This document shows positions 1-10,327 of a stretch of 64,000 bases of DNA, piece by piece. The DNA is from Chondrosia reniformis. Lineage: Eukaryota > Porifera > Demospongiae > Chondrillida > Chondrillidae. Position numbers and translations under genes: made by a program. Under the pieces are notes generated by a model. The model had not been told where the DNA came from and ran no database searches. It worked only from the letters and a program-made list of their open reading frames with translations. The first letter of the stretch is position 1; the number at the start of each line of letters is the position of its first letter. The stretch is from contig OX359190.1 of assembly GCA_947172415.1 (NCBI GenBank), positions 4,774,001-4,838,000 of the forward strand. Reading direction: 5' to 3'.

Positions 1-198
1 AAATTCGTTTAGACGACCGTAGTAAAACTGTGGTACTTTAAGCTCCGTCATCTCTGCTTATGTTTTCTATTACTTATCCATGTGTGTACGTGTGCAGGAG
101 TGTAATTGGATACGTAGGGGTGGATTTGGATAAATATGCGTGCGTGCAAGCTCATGAGTTGAGTTGAGATGAGTTGAGATAATGAGTTTCACTATACA
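1..198. other. AT-rich flank, no gene seen
   Basis: No coding potential, RNA gene or recognisable element end is visible. The stretch ends in short GAGTT/GAGAT direct repeats (about 150-185) just before the first direct repeat of the foldback structure. Confidence 0.5.
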
Positions 199-536
199 AG
201 TTACAATATACAAAGGTAATCTAATCTAATCTAATATAATATAAATAAATAATTAAATAATTCATATGGCTACAAGAAAGAACCTAAAAACAAAATTGGC
301 ATATCATCATAAAGATTAGGGTATAAAACTCGTTTGAAATTAAGGGATTTTTTATTTAGGTCTCCGTTTGTTAGAAAACGGAGGACAAAGTTTGCATATA
401 AAAGGCCATAGGACTATAGAAAACCTATGGGAAATTTATATGCAAACCACGTTATATTGATAAAAATTGTCAGTTTGTCAGATAACTGTGAAATCAACAT
501 ATATCATGGTACATGTGTATAAGAAACGTCATATAT
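199..536 (+). repeat. Left direct repeat flanking a foldback element
   Basis: This ~340-bp block recurs in the same orientation at about 1516-1860 with small indels. Shared landmarks are caagttacaatatac at the start, a central tttgttagaaaac-cggaggac block and a (ta)n tract at the end. The two blocks bracket a long inverted repeat, so together they look like the ends of one composite element or a duplicated host repeat. No coding sequence is visible. Confidence 0.75.
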
Positions 537-582
537 ATATATATATACACATATGAATAAGGAGTGTTATATTAAGCATGTT

Positions 583-1512
583 TAAATACAATCAAGTACT
601 ACACAGTGCAAGTTACAAATTTATACACGGATGCAAGTGACTCCCAAGATAATCACACTAAGGTATATAATATAATACGGATGCAAATGACTCCCAAAAT
701 AATCACAATCAGGTATATTAAACGCTACAAGATTTTATAGCCACACTGAAATTCTCAACTGCTGCATACAGAGTAGTAGTCTCTACAGATCATATAAGGT
801 TAAACGCATAGCCTTCCAATTACCTTTTCACACCTTAGTATAGACTGAAGATGCTGCATCTGCATGCCATTATCAGCAAAAACTCCAGTCTCATGCAGGG
901 GGTCTCAGCCAATAATCACCGCAGATTTGACTTGCCTTGAGTGTGAGCTAGGAGTACTGTTGCTTGCTTGCATGTATTCACATAAACAACAGGATGAGAG
1001 ACGATTTGGTAACTTGCACACAAGGGACATTGTTCATGAAATACATTAAAGGCCCCAGCCTTTATGTTCCTTGTGTGCAAGTTACCAAATCGTCTCTCAC
1101 CCAGTTGTTTATGTGAATACATGCAAGCAAGCAACGGTACTCCTAGCTTACACTCAAGGCAAGTCAAATCTGCGGTGATTATTGGCTGAGACCCCCTGCA
1201 TGAGACTGGAGTTTTTGCTGATAATGGCATGCAGATGCAGCATCTTCAGTCTATACTAAGGTGTGAAAAGGTAATTGGAAGGCTATGTGTTTAACCTTAT
1301 ATGATCTGTAGAGACTACTACTCTGTATGCAGCAGTTGAGAATTTCAGTGTGGCTATAAAATCTTGTAGCGTTTAATATACCTGATTGTGATTATTTTGG
1401 GAGTCATTTGCATCCGTATTATATTATATACCTTAGTGTGATTATCTTGGGAGTCACTTGCATCCGTGTATAAATTTGTAACTTGCACTGTGTAGTACTT
1501 GATTGTATTTAT
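583..1512. mobile_element. Large foldback (inverted-repeat) element
   Basis: The sequence from 583 to about 1029 is repeated in reverse complement from about 1066 to 1512, leaving a spacer of only ~36 bp, so the region can fold into a ~450-bp-arm hairpin. The arms differ by scattered substitutions and small indels. The same short reading frame therefore appears on both strands (864-1049 plus, 916-1230 minus). This is palindrome symmetry and not evidence of a gene. No transposase is encoded. Foldback elements and long-TIR MITEs have this structure; the superfamily cannot be named. Confidence 0.85.
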
Positions 1513-1515
1513 ATA

Positions 1516-1860
1516 CAGTGCAAGTTACAATATACTAAGGTAATCTAATATAATATAAATAAATAAATAATATAATATAATTAATTCATATGGCTCCAAG
1601 AAAGAACCTAAAAACAAAATGGGCATATCATCATAAAGTTTAGGGTATAAAACTCATTTTAAATTAAGGGATTTTTGATTTAGGCCTCCGTTTGTTAGAA
1701 AACAGAGGACAAAGTCTGCATATAAAAGGCCATAGGACTATAGAAAACCTATGGGAAATTTATATGCAAACCACGTGTTATATTGATAAAAATTGTCAGT
1801 TTGTCAGATAACTGTGAAATCAACATATATCATGGTACATGTGTATATATATATATATAT
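1516..1860 (+). repeat. Right direct repeat flanking the foldback element
   Basis: Same-orientation partner of the block at 199-536. It begins with cagtgcaagttaca, a word that also opens the left arm of the foldback, and ends in an AT dinucleotide tract. Differences from the left copy are scattered substitutions plus extra AT-rich sequence near 1560-1585. Confidence 0.75.
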
Positions 1861-1869
1861 ATATATGAA

Positions 1870-2330
1870 TATACATATAATACGAATTAATACGCAACTA
1901 TTATAACACTTATTTTATACGTCGTTATATGTATAATACGAGTTCATACGCAACTATTGTAACACTTAATTTATACGTCAATACATTGTTTTTGCAAATG
2001 GGGGCCTTCATGAAACTGGAGCTTTTCTATCATGTTCAGGACACTTAAGTATCCGTAATCGTTTGGAATACCAGTAGATAGCCATATTGAAGTCCAACGA
2101 AGGGGCCAAGTACTTTCAGTTAGAAGCGTAATGAAAAAAAAGACAAGTAAGTTTGGTCAATATCTATGAATCCTCGTTTGATTTAAATAAATACTGTAAT
2201 ACTAGGCCTATGTCAGTCTAGAAAGACGTTCTAATGTCTACGATCTGTGTAACCTCGGTCAGTGCTAATTTGTTATTGTAATTCTACCTGTACAGCCCGT
2301 AGGACTGATTTTGTGAACATTTTGAAGAAA
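1870..2330 (+). mobile_element. Non-autonomous Helentron-like repeat, copy A body
   Basis: AT-rich non-coding sequence whose blocks recur at 4765-4844 plus 10328-10720 and, more distantly, three times at 14661-15760. Shared landmarks are gcaactattgtaacact, ttatacgtcaatacat, gcaaatgg and gttcaggacacttaag. It runs directly into a 45-bp minisatellite. The assignment to the Helitron/Helentron class rests on the related copies at 14.6-15.8 kb, which keep terminal hairpins. Confidence in homology between copies is high; the class name is an inference. Confidence 0.55.
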
Positions 2331-3895
2331 GACGTTCTAAGTGTGTCTAAATTTGAACGAATGCAGCTTGGTAGAACTATTCCACGTATGTCTAAGAGTT
2401 GTACGAGGTTAGCTTAGCACAGGCGTTCTACCTGTGTTTACAGTTGTACGAGTATAGCTTAGTAGAGCCTGACAGAGGCGTTCTAAGTGTATCTAAAGTT
2501 GTATGGGTGTAGTTTGACAGAAGTGTTCTATGTGTGTCTAAGTTTGTACAAGTGTAGCTTAGCAGAGGCGTTCTACGTGTGTCTAAAGTTGTACTTAGCA
2601 GAGGCGTTCTACGTGTGTCTAGAGTTGTACACGTGTAGCTTGAAAGAGGCATTCTTAGTGTATCTATAAAGTTGTATGAGTGTAGCTTGACAGGGGCGTT
2701 CTACGTGTGTCTAGAGTTGTACACGTGTAGTATGAAAGAGGCGTTCTACCTGTGTCTACAGTTGTACGAGTGTATCTTGACAGAGGCGTTCTACGTATGT
2801 CTTAGTTTGTACAAATGTAGCTTAGCAGAGGCGTTCTACATGTGTCTAAAGTTGCACTTAGGAGAGGCGTTCTACGTGTGTCTAGAGTTGTAAACGTGTA
2901 GCTTGAAAGAGGCGTTCTTAGTGTATCTATAAAGTTGTATGAGTGTAGCTTGACAGGGCGTTCTAAGTGTGTCTAAAGTTGTATGAGTGTGGCTTGACAG
3001 AAGCGTTCTACGTATGTCTTAGTTTGTACAAATGTAGCTTAGCAGAGGCGTTCTACGTGTGTCTGAAGTTGCACTTAGCAGAGGCATTCTACGTGTGTCT
3101 AAAGTTGTACTTAGCGGAGACGTTCTACTTTTGTCTAAAGTTGTACTTAGCAGAGGCGTTCTACGTGTGTCTAGAGTTGTACACGTGTAGCTTGACAAGG
3201 GCGTTCTTAGTGTATCTAACATTGTATGAGTGTAGCTTGACAGGGGCGTTCTAAATGTATCTAAAGTTGTATGAGTGTAGCTTGACAAAGGCGTTCTAAG
3301 TGTATCTAAAGTTGTATGAGTGTAGCTTGACAGGGGCGTTTTAAGTGTATCTAAAGTTGTATGAGTGTAGCTTGAAAGGGGCATTCTAAGTGTATCTAAA
3401 GTTGTATGAGTGGAGCTTGACAGGGGCGTTCTACCTGTGTCTACAGTTGTACGAGTGTATCTTGACCGAGGCATTCTACGTGTGTCTAAAGTTGTACTTA
3501 GCAGAGACGTTCTATATTTGTCTAAAGTTGTACTTAGCAGAGGCGTTCTACATGTGTCTAGACTTGTACACGTGTAGCTTGACAAGGGCGTTCTTAGTGT
3601 ATCTAACATTGTATGAGTGTAGCTTGACAGGGGCATTCTAAATGTATCTAAAGTTGTATGAGTGTAGCTTGACAAAGGCGTTCTAAGTGTATCTAAAGTT
3701 GTATGAGTGTAGCTTGACAGGGGCGTTTTAAGTGTATCTAAAGTTGTATGAGTGTAGCTTGAAAGGGGCATTCTAAGTGTATCTAAAATTGTATGAGTGG
3801 AGCTTGACAGGGGTGTTCTAAGTGTATCTAAAGTAGTATGAGTGTAGCTTGACAGAAGTGTAGCTTAGCAGAGGCGTTCTAAGTGTATCTAAAAT
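2330..3895 (+). repeat. 45-bp minisatellite array A
   Basis: Degenerate tandem array with a core of cttagcagaggcgttcta or cttgacaggggcgttcta. The basic period is 45 bp and a 36-bp variant lacks 9 bp. Because 45 is divisible by three, several frames stay open on both strands, including a 250-residue minus-strand frame at 3019-3771 made only of 15-residue repeats. These frames are products of the repeat. The array is fused to the Helentron-like body just upstream, as in the second copy at 10.3-11.6 kb. Confidence 0.9.
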
Positions 3896-4764
3896 AGTCC
3901 TTTATCATTTTGTGAGTCCGTTGTATGGCTTCATATATCGGATTTTGAGTATTTGAATATACAAATGTACGTACATATGTACGTTGTACAACCATATTAG
4001 ATTCTGTTGACGAAGTAGTGGCCTAAAAGTGTGCTAGCCGTGTATTTTCGTTTTGGTACCCCGCTTCAAAGTTTGTCCGATGGCTGCCTCGGATAAGTAA
4101 CAGGAGGAACACAGAACTTGGTGAGTGAAACCACAGCAATCGAGTTAACAGAATCTGTATTCTGAAACAGTTTGTTAGGGTAGGGTGTGGTGTTGTATGT
4201 TGTCTATTTGTGTAGCTTTCGGTCAGTCATTACATTAAACAGTTTAACTCCTTTTTCAGATGCGTTTATATGTGTGAGTCTTTTAAGTGACTCATAACAA
4301 TGTTACGTTTATAAACACTTCAATTTGTAAAAGAGCTAAGCTTATCAGTAGCGGGAATGAATTATTAGAAGGTCTATGGCTACGTAGTTTAGCGCTTTAG
4401 CTTATCCCTAGCATGTAGGACAAAATGTACGACTGCGTGTGTTTCTATGTAGTACTCTTGCAGTGCTTAGTTGATGTAGACATTCTTTAAATCTATAATT
4501 ATGGTTGGCAATAGCATGGAAGCGTTTCTGTGTGCGAGACTTCACTAATTTGTTGGTAATGAGGATATGCATTAAAGACTATCTAACAAAGTCTTGGCAT
4601 CCCTCTTTGCTTGCTGGTTAGTGTTGAACATCAACTCACTCTATCTACACCCTACTGTTTTGTATAAACATTCTATTAATGATTAATCACCTTTATAATA
4701 TATTGGTTTCATAACGCGATTTATGTATGGCTTCATGTTACGGATATGTATTTATCTATATACA
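3896..4764. other. Non-coding AT-rich spacer, no gene seen
   Basis: No convincing coding sequence. The words ttgtatggcttcat (near 3920) and tatggcttcatgttacgg (near 4725) recur in the Helentron-like units at 14.7-15.5 kb. The stretch therefore probably belongs to decayed copies of the same repeat family. Confidence 0.5.
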
Positions 4765-4844
4765 ATACAAGTTAATACCAACTATTATAACACTTATTTT
4801 ATACGGCGATATAATACGAGTTCATACGCAACTATTGTAACACT
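4765..4844 (+). mobile_element. Non-autonomous Helentron-like repeat, copy B left half
   Basis: Matches the body of copy A (about 1885-1966) up to gcaactattgtaacact and then stops. The matching sequence resumes at 10328 with cacttaatttatacgtc. Copy A reads straight through this point (about 1960-1970), so it serves as the uninterrupted site for the 5.5-kb nested insertion between the halves. Confidence 0.75.
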
Positions 4845-4861
4845 CCTAAAGTGTTCATAAC

Positions 4862-4933
4862 GGCCGGGACTATTTCACGGAACGGAGCGGAACGGAACGG
4901 AAAGGAGCTGGGTCTAAAATACGGAACGGAACG
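4862..4933 (+). repeat. MULE left terminal inverted repeat
   Basis: Complementary to 9562-9633 with a few mismatches and one small indel. It is built of CGGAAC/CGGAGC hexamer-like subrepeats after the GGCCGGGACTATTT tip, so multiple transposase-binding subsites are possible (inference). Confidence 0.85.
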
Positions 4934-5137
4934 TATACGGAATAGAATAGGTAGAGGTAGGACACACCGTACGGCGATTCAAGTACTGCGCAAAGCGCAA
5001 TTACATTGCATCCTGCTGATATAATAGCTAAACTGCGCATGCTCACAGCTGGTACTGACACGTGCTTGTTCAGGCATCGCCCCCTTCGTACGTGCTAGCC
5101 TGAACTGCAGTAGCTAGCTACTCCCATTCAGCGGAGT

Positions 5138-8003
5138 ATGAGCAAGCTCACTGTGTACCGAGTCTGTGCCACACCCTTAGCTATATCGGAGGTTGTAACC
5201 CTGCTCCAAAATCCTCCAGAGGACGGAGTGTCAAATCTTCCTCCAGCTACTCCAAAGGCTGGGGAGATTTACATTTACAAGAGCGAAGCAGCCAAAGAGA
5301 ATGGTATGCAATATCAAGTTAGCTATGTGAAATTATTATAATTATAGCTAGATTTCAACGTTTAGTGTGGGTTCATGCATTTGGCTAAAGCATAGATTCC
5401 AATACCAGTGCATGTGTGCACCTGTGATCAAGCATGTAGCTGGTAGTGTGGTTGAGTAGATATGCCTACTTTATCATTCATTATATGTTGTATACTTCCA
5501 TCTAATTGCTAAGCAGCAATACTTCTACTATAATCTGTATTAATTAGTGTGCATTGATGTGTGTATCTCTCTAGAGGACTGGCGGTGTGACCAGTACCGT
5601 TGGAGCAACCAGGGTGTACGACGACTCCCCAGGAAGGATCCCCGTGTGAAGAAATCCTACTTCCATGTGGATACTCCAAACGGTCCCTCAAGAGAGTTCG
5701 TGAAGCATGCATATCAGCTGCTACCTCCTAACAGTGGTAATGTGGTTTTACTGCACTACATGGGAGATGAGAGGGCAGCAGTGTCATCCACACATGGAAA
5801 TGCAAAAGGCCTTGAAAGAGCGCATATTAGGACATGCCCTTCAGTGCTTAGAAGCATGGAGAATGAATGCAACCATGCAACCCCAGCTACAGTCTACAGG
5901 AAGCTTGTAACTGCCGTACCACCCCCAATGCACATGCCTGTCAAGCAACCACGTGACACAAAACAGGCCAAAAACATCAGGTCTAAGCTGCTAGAGAAGC
6001 ACAGGCTATCCCATGATGCCCTGTACAATCTGCACGAGTTAGCCATGGACCTGCCTGATTTTGTACACTCCATTTGTACTCACCCAGACCTGGTGTGTGT
6101 CTGTGGCAACAAAGCCCTATTTGCGGAGTTGGATAGAGTGCTAATCATCGATTCTCCCTCGGCCCAGCTCCTATCATATGACACCACATTTCAACTGGGT
6201 GACTTCTATGTGTCGACACTCGCATTTAGGCACACACTTTTCAAGGAAGCACCAGTCATCCCAGTTTGCTTCCTTATACATGAAAGGAAATTTGAAGCCT
6301 GCCATGAAGAGCTTTTCAGCATTTGCTGCAACCTGATGCCTTCTCTGCGCAAAAGCACAAAGCCTATAGTGACCGATGAAGAACAGGCTTTTGCAAACAC
6401 CATCAGGTGCCATATGTCACTGACACATGTCCGATGCTGGAACCATGTCTTCAGGGCAGCAATCAGGTGGCTTCGTAGTCATGGTGCTCCAGCCCAGGAT
6501 GTAGCTGTGTACCTCTCTGATGTGAGAGACCTCTTCCATCTTCCAACAGAAGAGGAATACAGCCTCACGCTAAAGCGAATGGCATGCAAGTGGAGTGCCC
6601 CTTTCTATGAGTACTACAGCCACAACATACATTCCGACGTACATGCAATTGCACGGTGGGCAATCGAGCCATTTGGTGTTTATGACCCCTACAGTGGTGT
6701 TACAAGCAATCAGGCAGAAGGGCTCAACTATGTACTGAAGCACCTGCGGGAATGGCATGAGAGCCCAGTTGATTGCATGGTCTTGGCCCTACACTATTTG
6801 CAGGGGTACTACCTGGTGGAAATCAGCCGTGGTAAACAAGGGCTAGGCAACTATCACTTGCATTCCAAATTTTCATCACTGGTGCAAATGGAACCACCCC
6901 TGATTTCAGACCAAAACATCGATTCACCAGAGGAAATAGTAGGCCGCATCAAGGAAGCCCGTGCAACTTTGCCACCCCAACCTGCTGCTGTGAGCTCACA
7001 TGAGAATAGCAGCCAACCTATCATCCAACTGACCCAATTGGAACGAGCGAGACGTGCAATTGAAGAGAACAAGGTCAGCGTGGACCCAAAGCTTCACACA
7101 TTCACCATCATGGGTACTGAGCGTCCGCATGTTGTCACACTGTTTCCTAAGGAAACCTGTTCCTGCCCTTCCACAACAGAATGTTACCATATTTTAGCAG
7201 CTAAAATGAGTATCGGGCAAAAGGACCAAAAACAACGATTAAAACGACTTAACTTAACCCAGCTTCGCAGAAATGCTCGTAGCTGGAAGGACAAGAAGTC
7301 TGGTAGGAAGCGGCCACGACCTGGTGACATGGACATCCTTCCAGCCCCAGATTCACTTGCAGCTGCAGATGCAAAAGTGCAAAACACGATCTGCCAGGGT
7401 ACCACTGACAATGGTTGCAATGTTAGGGTCATACAAGGTAACTTAACAGAATTTTCAGCAGATGTAATGGTGAATGCTGCTAATGAGCAGCTCAGGCATG
7501 ATGGAGGTCTTGCAGAGATCATCTCCAGGAAAGGTGGCCCCATTGTTCAGGAAGAATCAACGAAGTACGTAAAGAGTGCTGGGCAGCTGAGCACTGGAGA
7601 TGCTGTCCTTCTCAAAGGAGTAGGAAATCTCCCCTGCAAAGCCATAATTCATGCAGTTGGTCCTCGTTGGAATGGAGGCCAGAAAAATGAAGAAGCTTAC
7701 CTTGTCAGGACAGTTTACAACAGTCTATTGGAAGCATCTAAACACAAATTCACGTCAATTGCATTCCCTGCAATTAGTTCAGGGATATTTGGTGTCCCAA
7801 TCCCTATCTGTGCAAAGGCAATGATGGAGGGAATTAGGGCATTTTCGTCAACTGACAAGTCAGATCAGCTTAAGTTCATCACCATCATGCTACTGCAGGA
7901 GCAGCACATCGCCACATTTGTACAAGCTGCTGGAATTGTCCTGAAGAATATTGTCCTCACAGCAGATATGTCAAACAAGCAACTGCGTCTGGCAAGCAAA
8001 TGA
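5138..8003 (+). CDS. MULE transposase with SWIM zinc finger and C-terminal macro domain (two exons)
   Basis: I propose exon 1 at 5138-5303, a GT-AG intron at 5304-5574 (gtatgc...ctctctag) and exon 2 at 5575-8003, giving about 864 aa. The phase-1 junction keeps frame. Residue numbers below count from the ATG at 5547; add 46 for the spliced protein. DDE candidates are D212 (DTTFQLGD), D277 (VTDEEQAF) and E391 (NQAEGLN). CWNH at 297-300 fits the C/D(2)H motif of Mutator-like transposases. A SWIM finger CSC-x5-CYH lies at 538-548. A macro domain spans about 622-800, with VNAAN and the glycine-rich AISSGIFG loop, both ADP-ribose-binding signatures. The transposase should cut and paste the element. 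The macro domain's role is unknown; binding or removal of ADP-ribose is an inference from family. The stop overlaps the next ATG (ATGA, 8000-8003). Confidence 0.88.
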
Positions 8004-9038
8004 AACTGCTGACTGCAGCAACAAGAAGCAGGGACAGTGACAATGAAGAACAGGAAGTTGATGAACGACCTGCACCAGTACCAAATGGGGATGATGAAGA
8101 AGTTGACAAACCAGTGAGACAGCTACTACCACCTGCACCAGTACCAAATGGGGATGATGACGATGAAGTACAGGAAATTCATGAACCAGGGAGACAGCTA
8201 CCACCAGCACCAGTGACAAACGGGGGGAGTGATCCTATTGATGTGGACTTGTATACTTGTGAGCAGCCACCAGCACCATACTGGATTCAGGATTTGGAGC
8301 TTCGTCAGCAGGATAAAGCACAGCTGACTGAAGGGGCCTGGCTAACAGACAAACATGTGAACTCGTGCAACAAGCTGCTAAAGCAACAGTGCCCCAACCA
8401 GAATGGTCTCCAGGACACACTTGTCCTGGCTAAGAAGTTGGCTTGGCGCTCTAACATGAAGGACTTTGTCCAAATTGTTAATGTAAATAATCTACACTGG
8501 GTCTGTGTAGCAAACATTGGCTCCCCAGACAACACCATCGATGTGTACGACATGCAGCTTGCCTGCCAATTCACTCGGATCCCAATCCCTACGGGAACAG
8601 GTTGCTGCTATAATACGCACTAGAGATAAGTTCTTCGAACTTCGTTTCATAAATGTGCAGCGGCAGTGTGGCAGCAGTGATTGTGCATTATTTGCAATTG
8701 CAAATAGCACAGCACTGTGTCTGGGCAAAGATCCCCATCAGATACGTTATGATCAGAAGCAGATGAGGCAACACCTTAAGGAATGTTTTGAGGCAGGAGC
8801 AATGCAACTTTTCCCTGAGCACAAGACTGCCCCAAGGGTGAAAAGGCAACGTGTCTGTGGTGAAGTCACAGTGGCCGTGTACTGCTTGTGTAGGCAAATA
8901 TACACACATGCCAGTAACATGATCCAGTGTCACAGGTGCAAGGAATGGTATCACGATAACTGCATCCCAAATATTGGACTACAGTTTTGGAATACAAGTC
9001 AAACATGGATTTGCCACACTTGCACCATCCAGTCATGA
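8000..9038 (+). CDS. Ulp1-like (C48) cysteine protease with C-terminal PHD finger, frame-broken
   Basis: The first frame (8000-8623) starts on the ATGA overlap with the transposase stop. It opens with an acidic linker containing three PAPV-x-NG repeats, then a protease core with H166 (NLHWVCV) and D181 (DVYDMQ). The rest lies in another frame from about 8590 to 9038: the catalytic Cys (codon 8667, QCGSSDCALF) and a C4HC3-type PHD finger (CLC...CHRC...WYHDNC...WICHTC, about 8883-9027). The His-Asp-Cys order is that of SUMO/NEDD8-specific proteases of family C48. The break near 8590-8600 is a one-base frame change between conserved halves, so it is a mutation, a sequencing error or less likely recoding. 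SUMO cleavage and chromatin reading are family inferences. Confidence 0.75.
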
Positions 9039-9561
9039 CTTAGTTGCAATACTCCTTCAAACAGTACCAACTACCTATACCTACACGGCTACGTACGTTT
9101 GATTCATTAGCTTTCATTGTATACAATTACAATAACAGTCCACACTTTAACTTATATGTAGCACTATTTCCACAACACTGAGTAATTGTTGTAAGCATGC
9201 CCTTGATACAAACTGAAGTTATCTAAGTGTAATTTAAAATCATGAATTTAAAATATTATGCTATTGTAACTGGACCATGGCTGGCTGTGCTCGCGCTAAG
9301 CGTACGATTTGATATATGGACGTTGGGCATGTGCCCTGCAAGAAAGTGGTGGTTAGACACATATACGTACTGAGGTACGTAGCTAGCTAGCTAGCTAGCT
9401 AGAGGCTAGGGGAAGACAAACTCCCACTAGTACTACCATCACCTAATCTAACCAACAGCCATTACCTGAGCCCTGAAAGAAAGCGCTTCACTGCTCCTCA
9501 TCACTCATGCTGCACCAACGTTAACAACAGGGGTCTCGGAGCCTGCATAACATGTGCATAC
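9039..9561 (+). other. MULE 3' untranslated region
   Basis: Non-coding sequence between the PHD-finger stop and the right TIR. It contains a (gcta)n-type tract, gtagctagctagctag (about 9379-9402). No clear poly(A) signal hexamer was found. Confidence 0.5.
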
Positions 9562-9633
9562 GTTCCGTTCCGTATTTTAGACCCCAATTCCGTTCCGTTC
9601 CGTTCCGCTCCGTTCCGTAAAATAGTCCCGGCC
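9562..9633 (-). repeat. MULE right terminal inverted repeat
   Basis: Reverse complement of 4862-4933. It ends in the complement of GGCCGGGACTATTTT and is followed directly by the tttataac flank that mirrors the left-side ttcataac. Confidence 0.85.
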
Positions 9634-9776
9634 TTTATAACAGTATAATACGTTACAATAATATACAATAATATTTATATAATATAGATATATAGTAAGT
9701 AGTTAGTAAGTAGTTAGTAATATAATATAACAGTTGGTTCTCTTTATTGAAGATTAGCTGGATTAGTTGCCTGAGT

Positions 9777-10327
9777 TTAGTTGTCCATGGGAACCCTGCC
9801 TTCTGCGCAGGCAAGGTCAATGGTGTCGCTGGACCATGGACATTCAGGGCGATGGCAGGCTGAACGAGAGCCGCGCAAACACATGATTGCTGATCTCAGC
9901 AGCGAGAAGTTGAGTCGACATCTTAGCCAATGCACCGTCTTTCCATATGGCTTGCCATGTTTCTCCGCAATGCATGAAGCCAGCCTCTTGTACACCACTG
10001 TTGCCATTGTTCCCATGCCTCCTGCTGTGGTGAAGACCAGTGGTGAGAACGATCCGTGCTCTACTTCTCTAATCCTCTCTTCATAAGTCCTCTTCTTTTC
10101 CATCTCCTGCTTTCGGTAGCACTGAGCTAGGGGTGTGTTGAGGTGGCTTTGCGCAAAGGGGTTGAAAACCCTGACATCGAAGAATGTGCGTTGCCTATCT
10201 CTCCCCCAGAAGTTCTCAGCCACAATGTCTAAGCGAGCTCCGTCTTCCCTGTTGGCAGATTTGTGCTTCAGTTGTTCCTCTGTAACTGCTTGTAGGCAGG
10301 GCTCTATGCCAACTCCGTAACAGACTT
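9777..10327 (-). pseudogene. C-terminal fragment of a retroelement polyprotein
   Basis: The minus-strand frame is open from 10376, but the first ~16 codons are host-repeat sequence; retroelement coding starts at 10327. The protein has RLDIVAENFW, FFDVRVFNP, an EREVEHGSF-like block (REVEHGSFSPLVFTTAGGMG) and a LLRSAIMCLRGSRS tail. I recognise this pattern as the tail following the RT domain in uncharacterised metazoan retroelement proteins. The D-x(n)-DxR arrangement (ARLDIV...FFDVR) could be a restriction-enzyme-like nuclease fold, which is a guess. The RT itself is absent, so this is a 5'-truncated copy. The stop at 9777 looks natural because an aataaa motif follows about 30 bp downstream. 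Confidence 0.6.

Larger units (their letters stand above)
4862..9633 (+). mobile_element. MULE-type DNA transposon (4.77 kb) with terminal inverted repeats
   Basis: The ends are inverted repeats of about 70 bp. The left end starts GGCCGGGACTATTT at 4862 and the right end is its complement ending at 9633. Both ends then share CGGAAC-rich tracts and gtctaaaatacggaac. The flanks ttcataac (4854-4861) and tttataac (9634-9641) form an imperfect 8-bp target-site duplication, within the size range usual for Mutator-like elements. Inside are two plus-strand genes: a spliced transposase with SWIM and macro domains, and a Ulp1-like protease with a PHD finger. The long TIRs and an open transposase frame suggest fairly recent activity, although the second gene has a frame break. 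Confidence 0.9.
4845..10327 (-). mobile_element. 5'-truncated retroelement insertion, itself split by a MULE
   Basis: Everything between the two halves of copy B is inserted sequence. The word cact is present on both sides (4841-4844 and 10328-10331), as expected of a short target-site duplication. On the minus strand the right part (10327 down to 9634) holds the tail of a retroelement ORF, a cttcaataaagag motif resembling a poly(A) signal (about 9748) and AT-rich 3' sequence. The remaining 17 bp of the 3' end sit at 4845-4861, on the far side of the MULE. Retroelement identity rests on the tail ORF and is inferred. Confidence 0.6.

Noticed and set aside
864..1230. Matching small frames on opposite strands
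   Set aside because: They are the two arms of the foldback palindrome translated on each strand; no family resemblance.
199..1860. LTR retrotransposon based on the flanking direct repeats
   Set aside because: No TG...CA ends, primer-binding site or gag-pol remnants; the interior is a palindrome.
3019..3771. 250-residue minus-strand open frame, plus several shorter plus-strand frames at 2487-3641
   Set aside because: All consist of 15-residue repeats generated by the 45-bp minisatellite; several frames on both strands are open at once, as expected when the period is a multiple of three.
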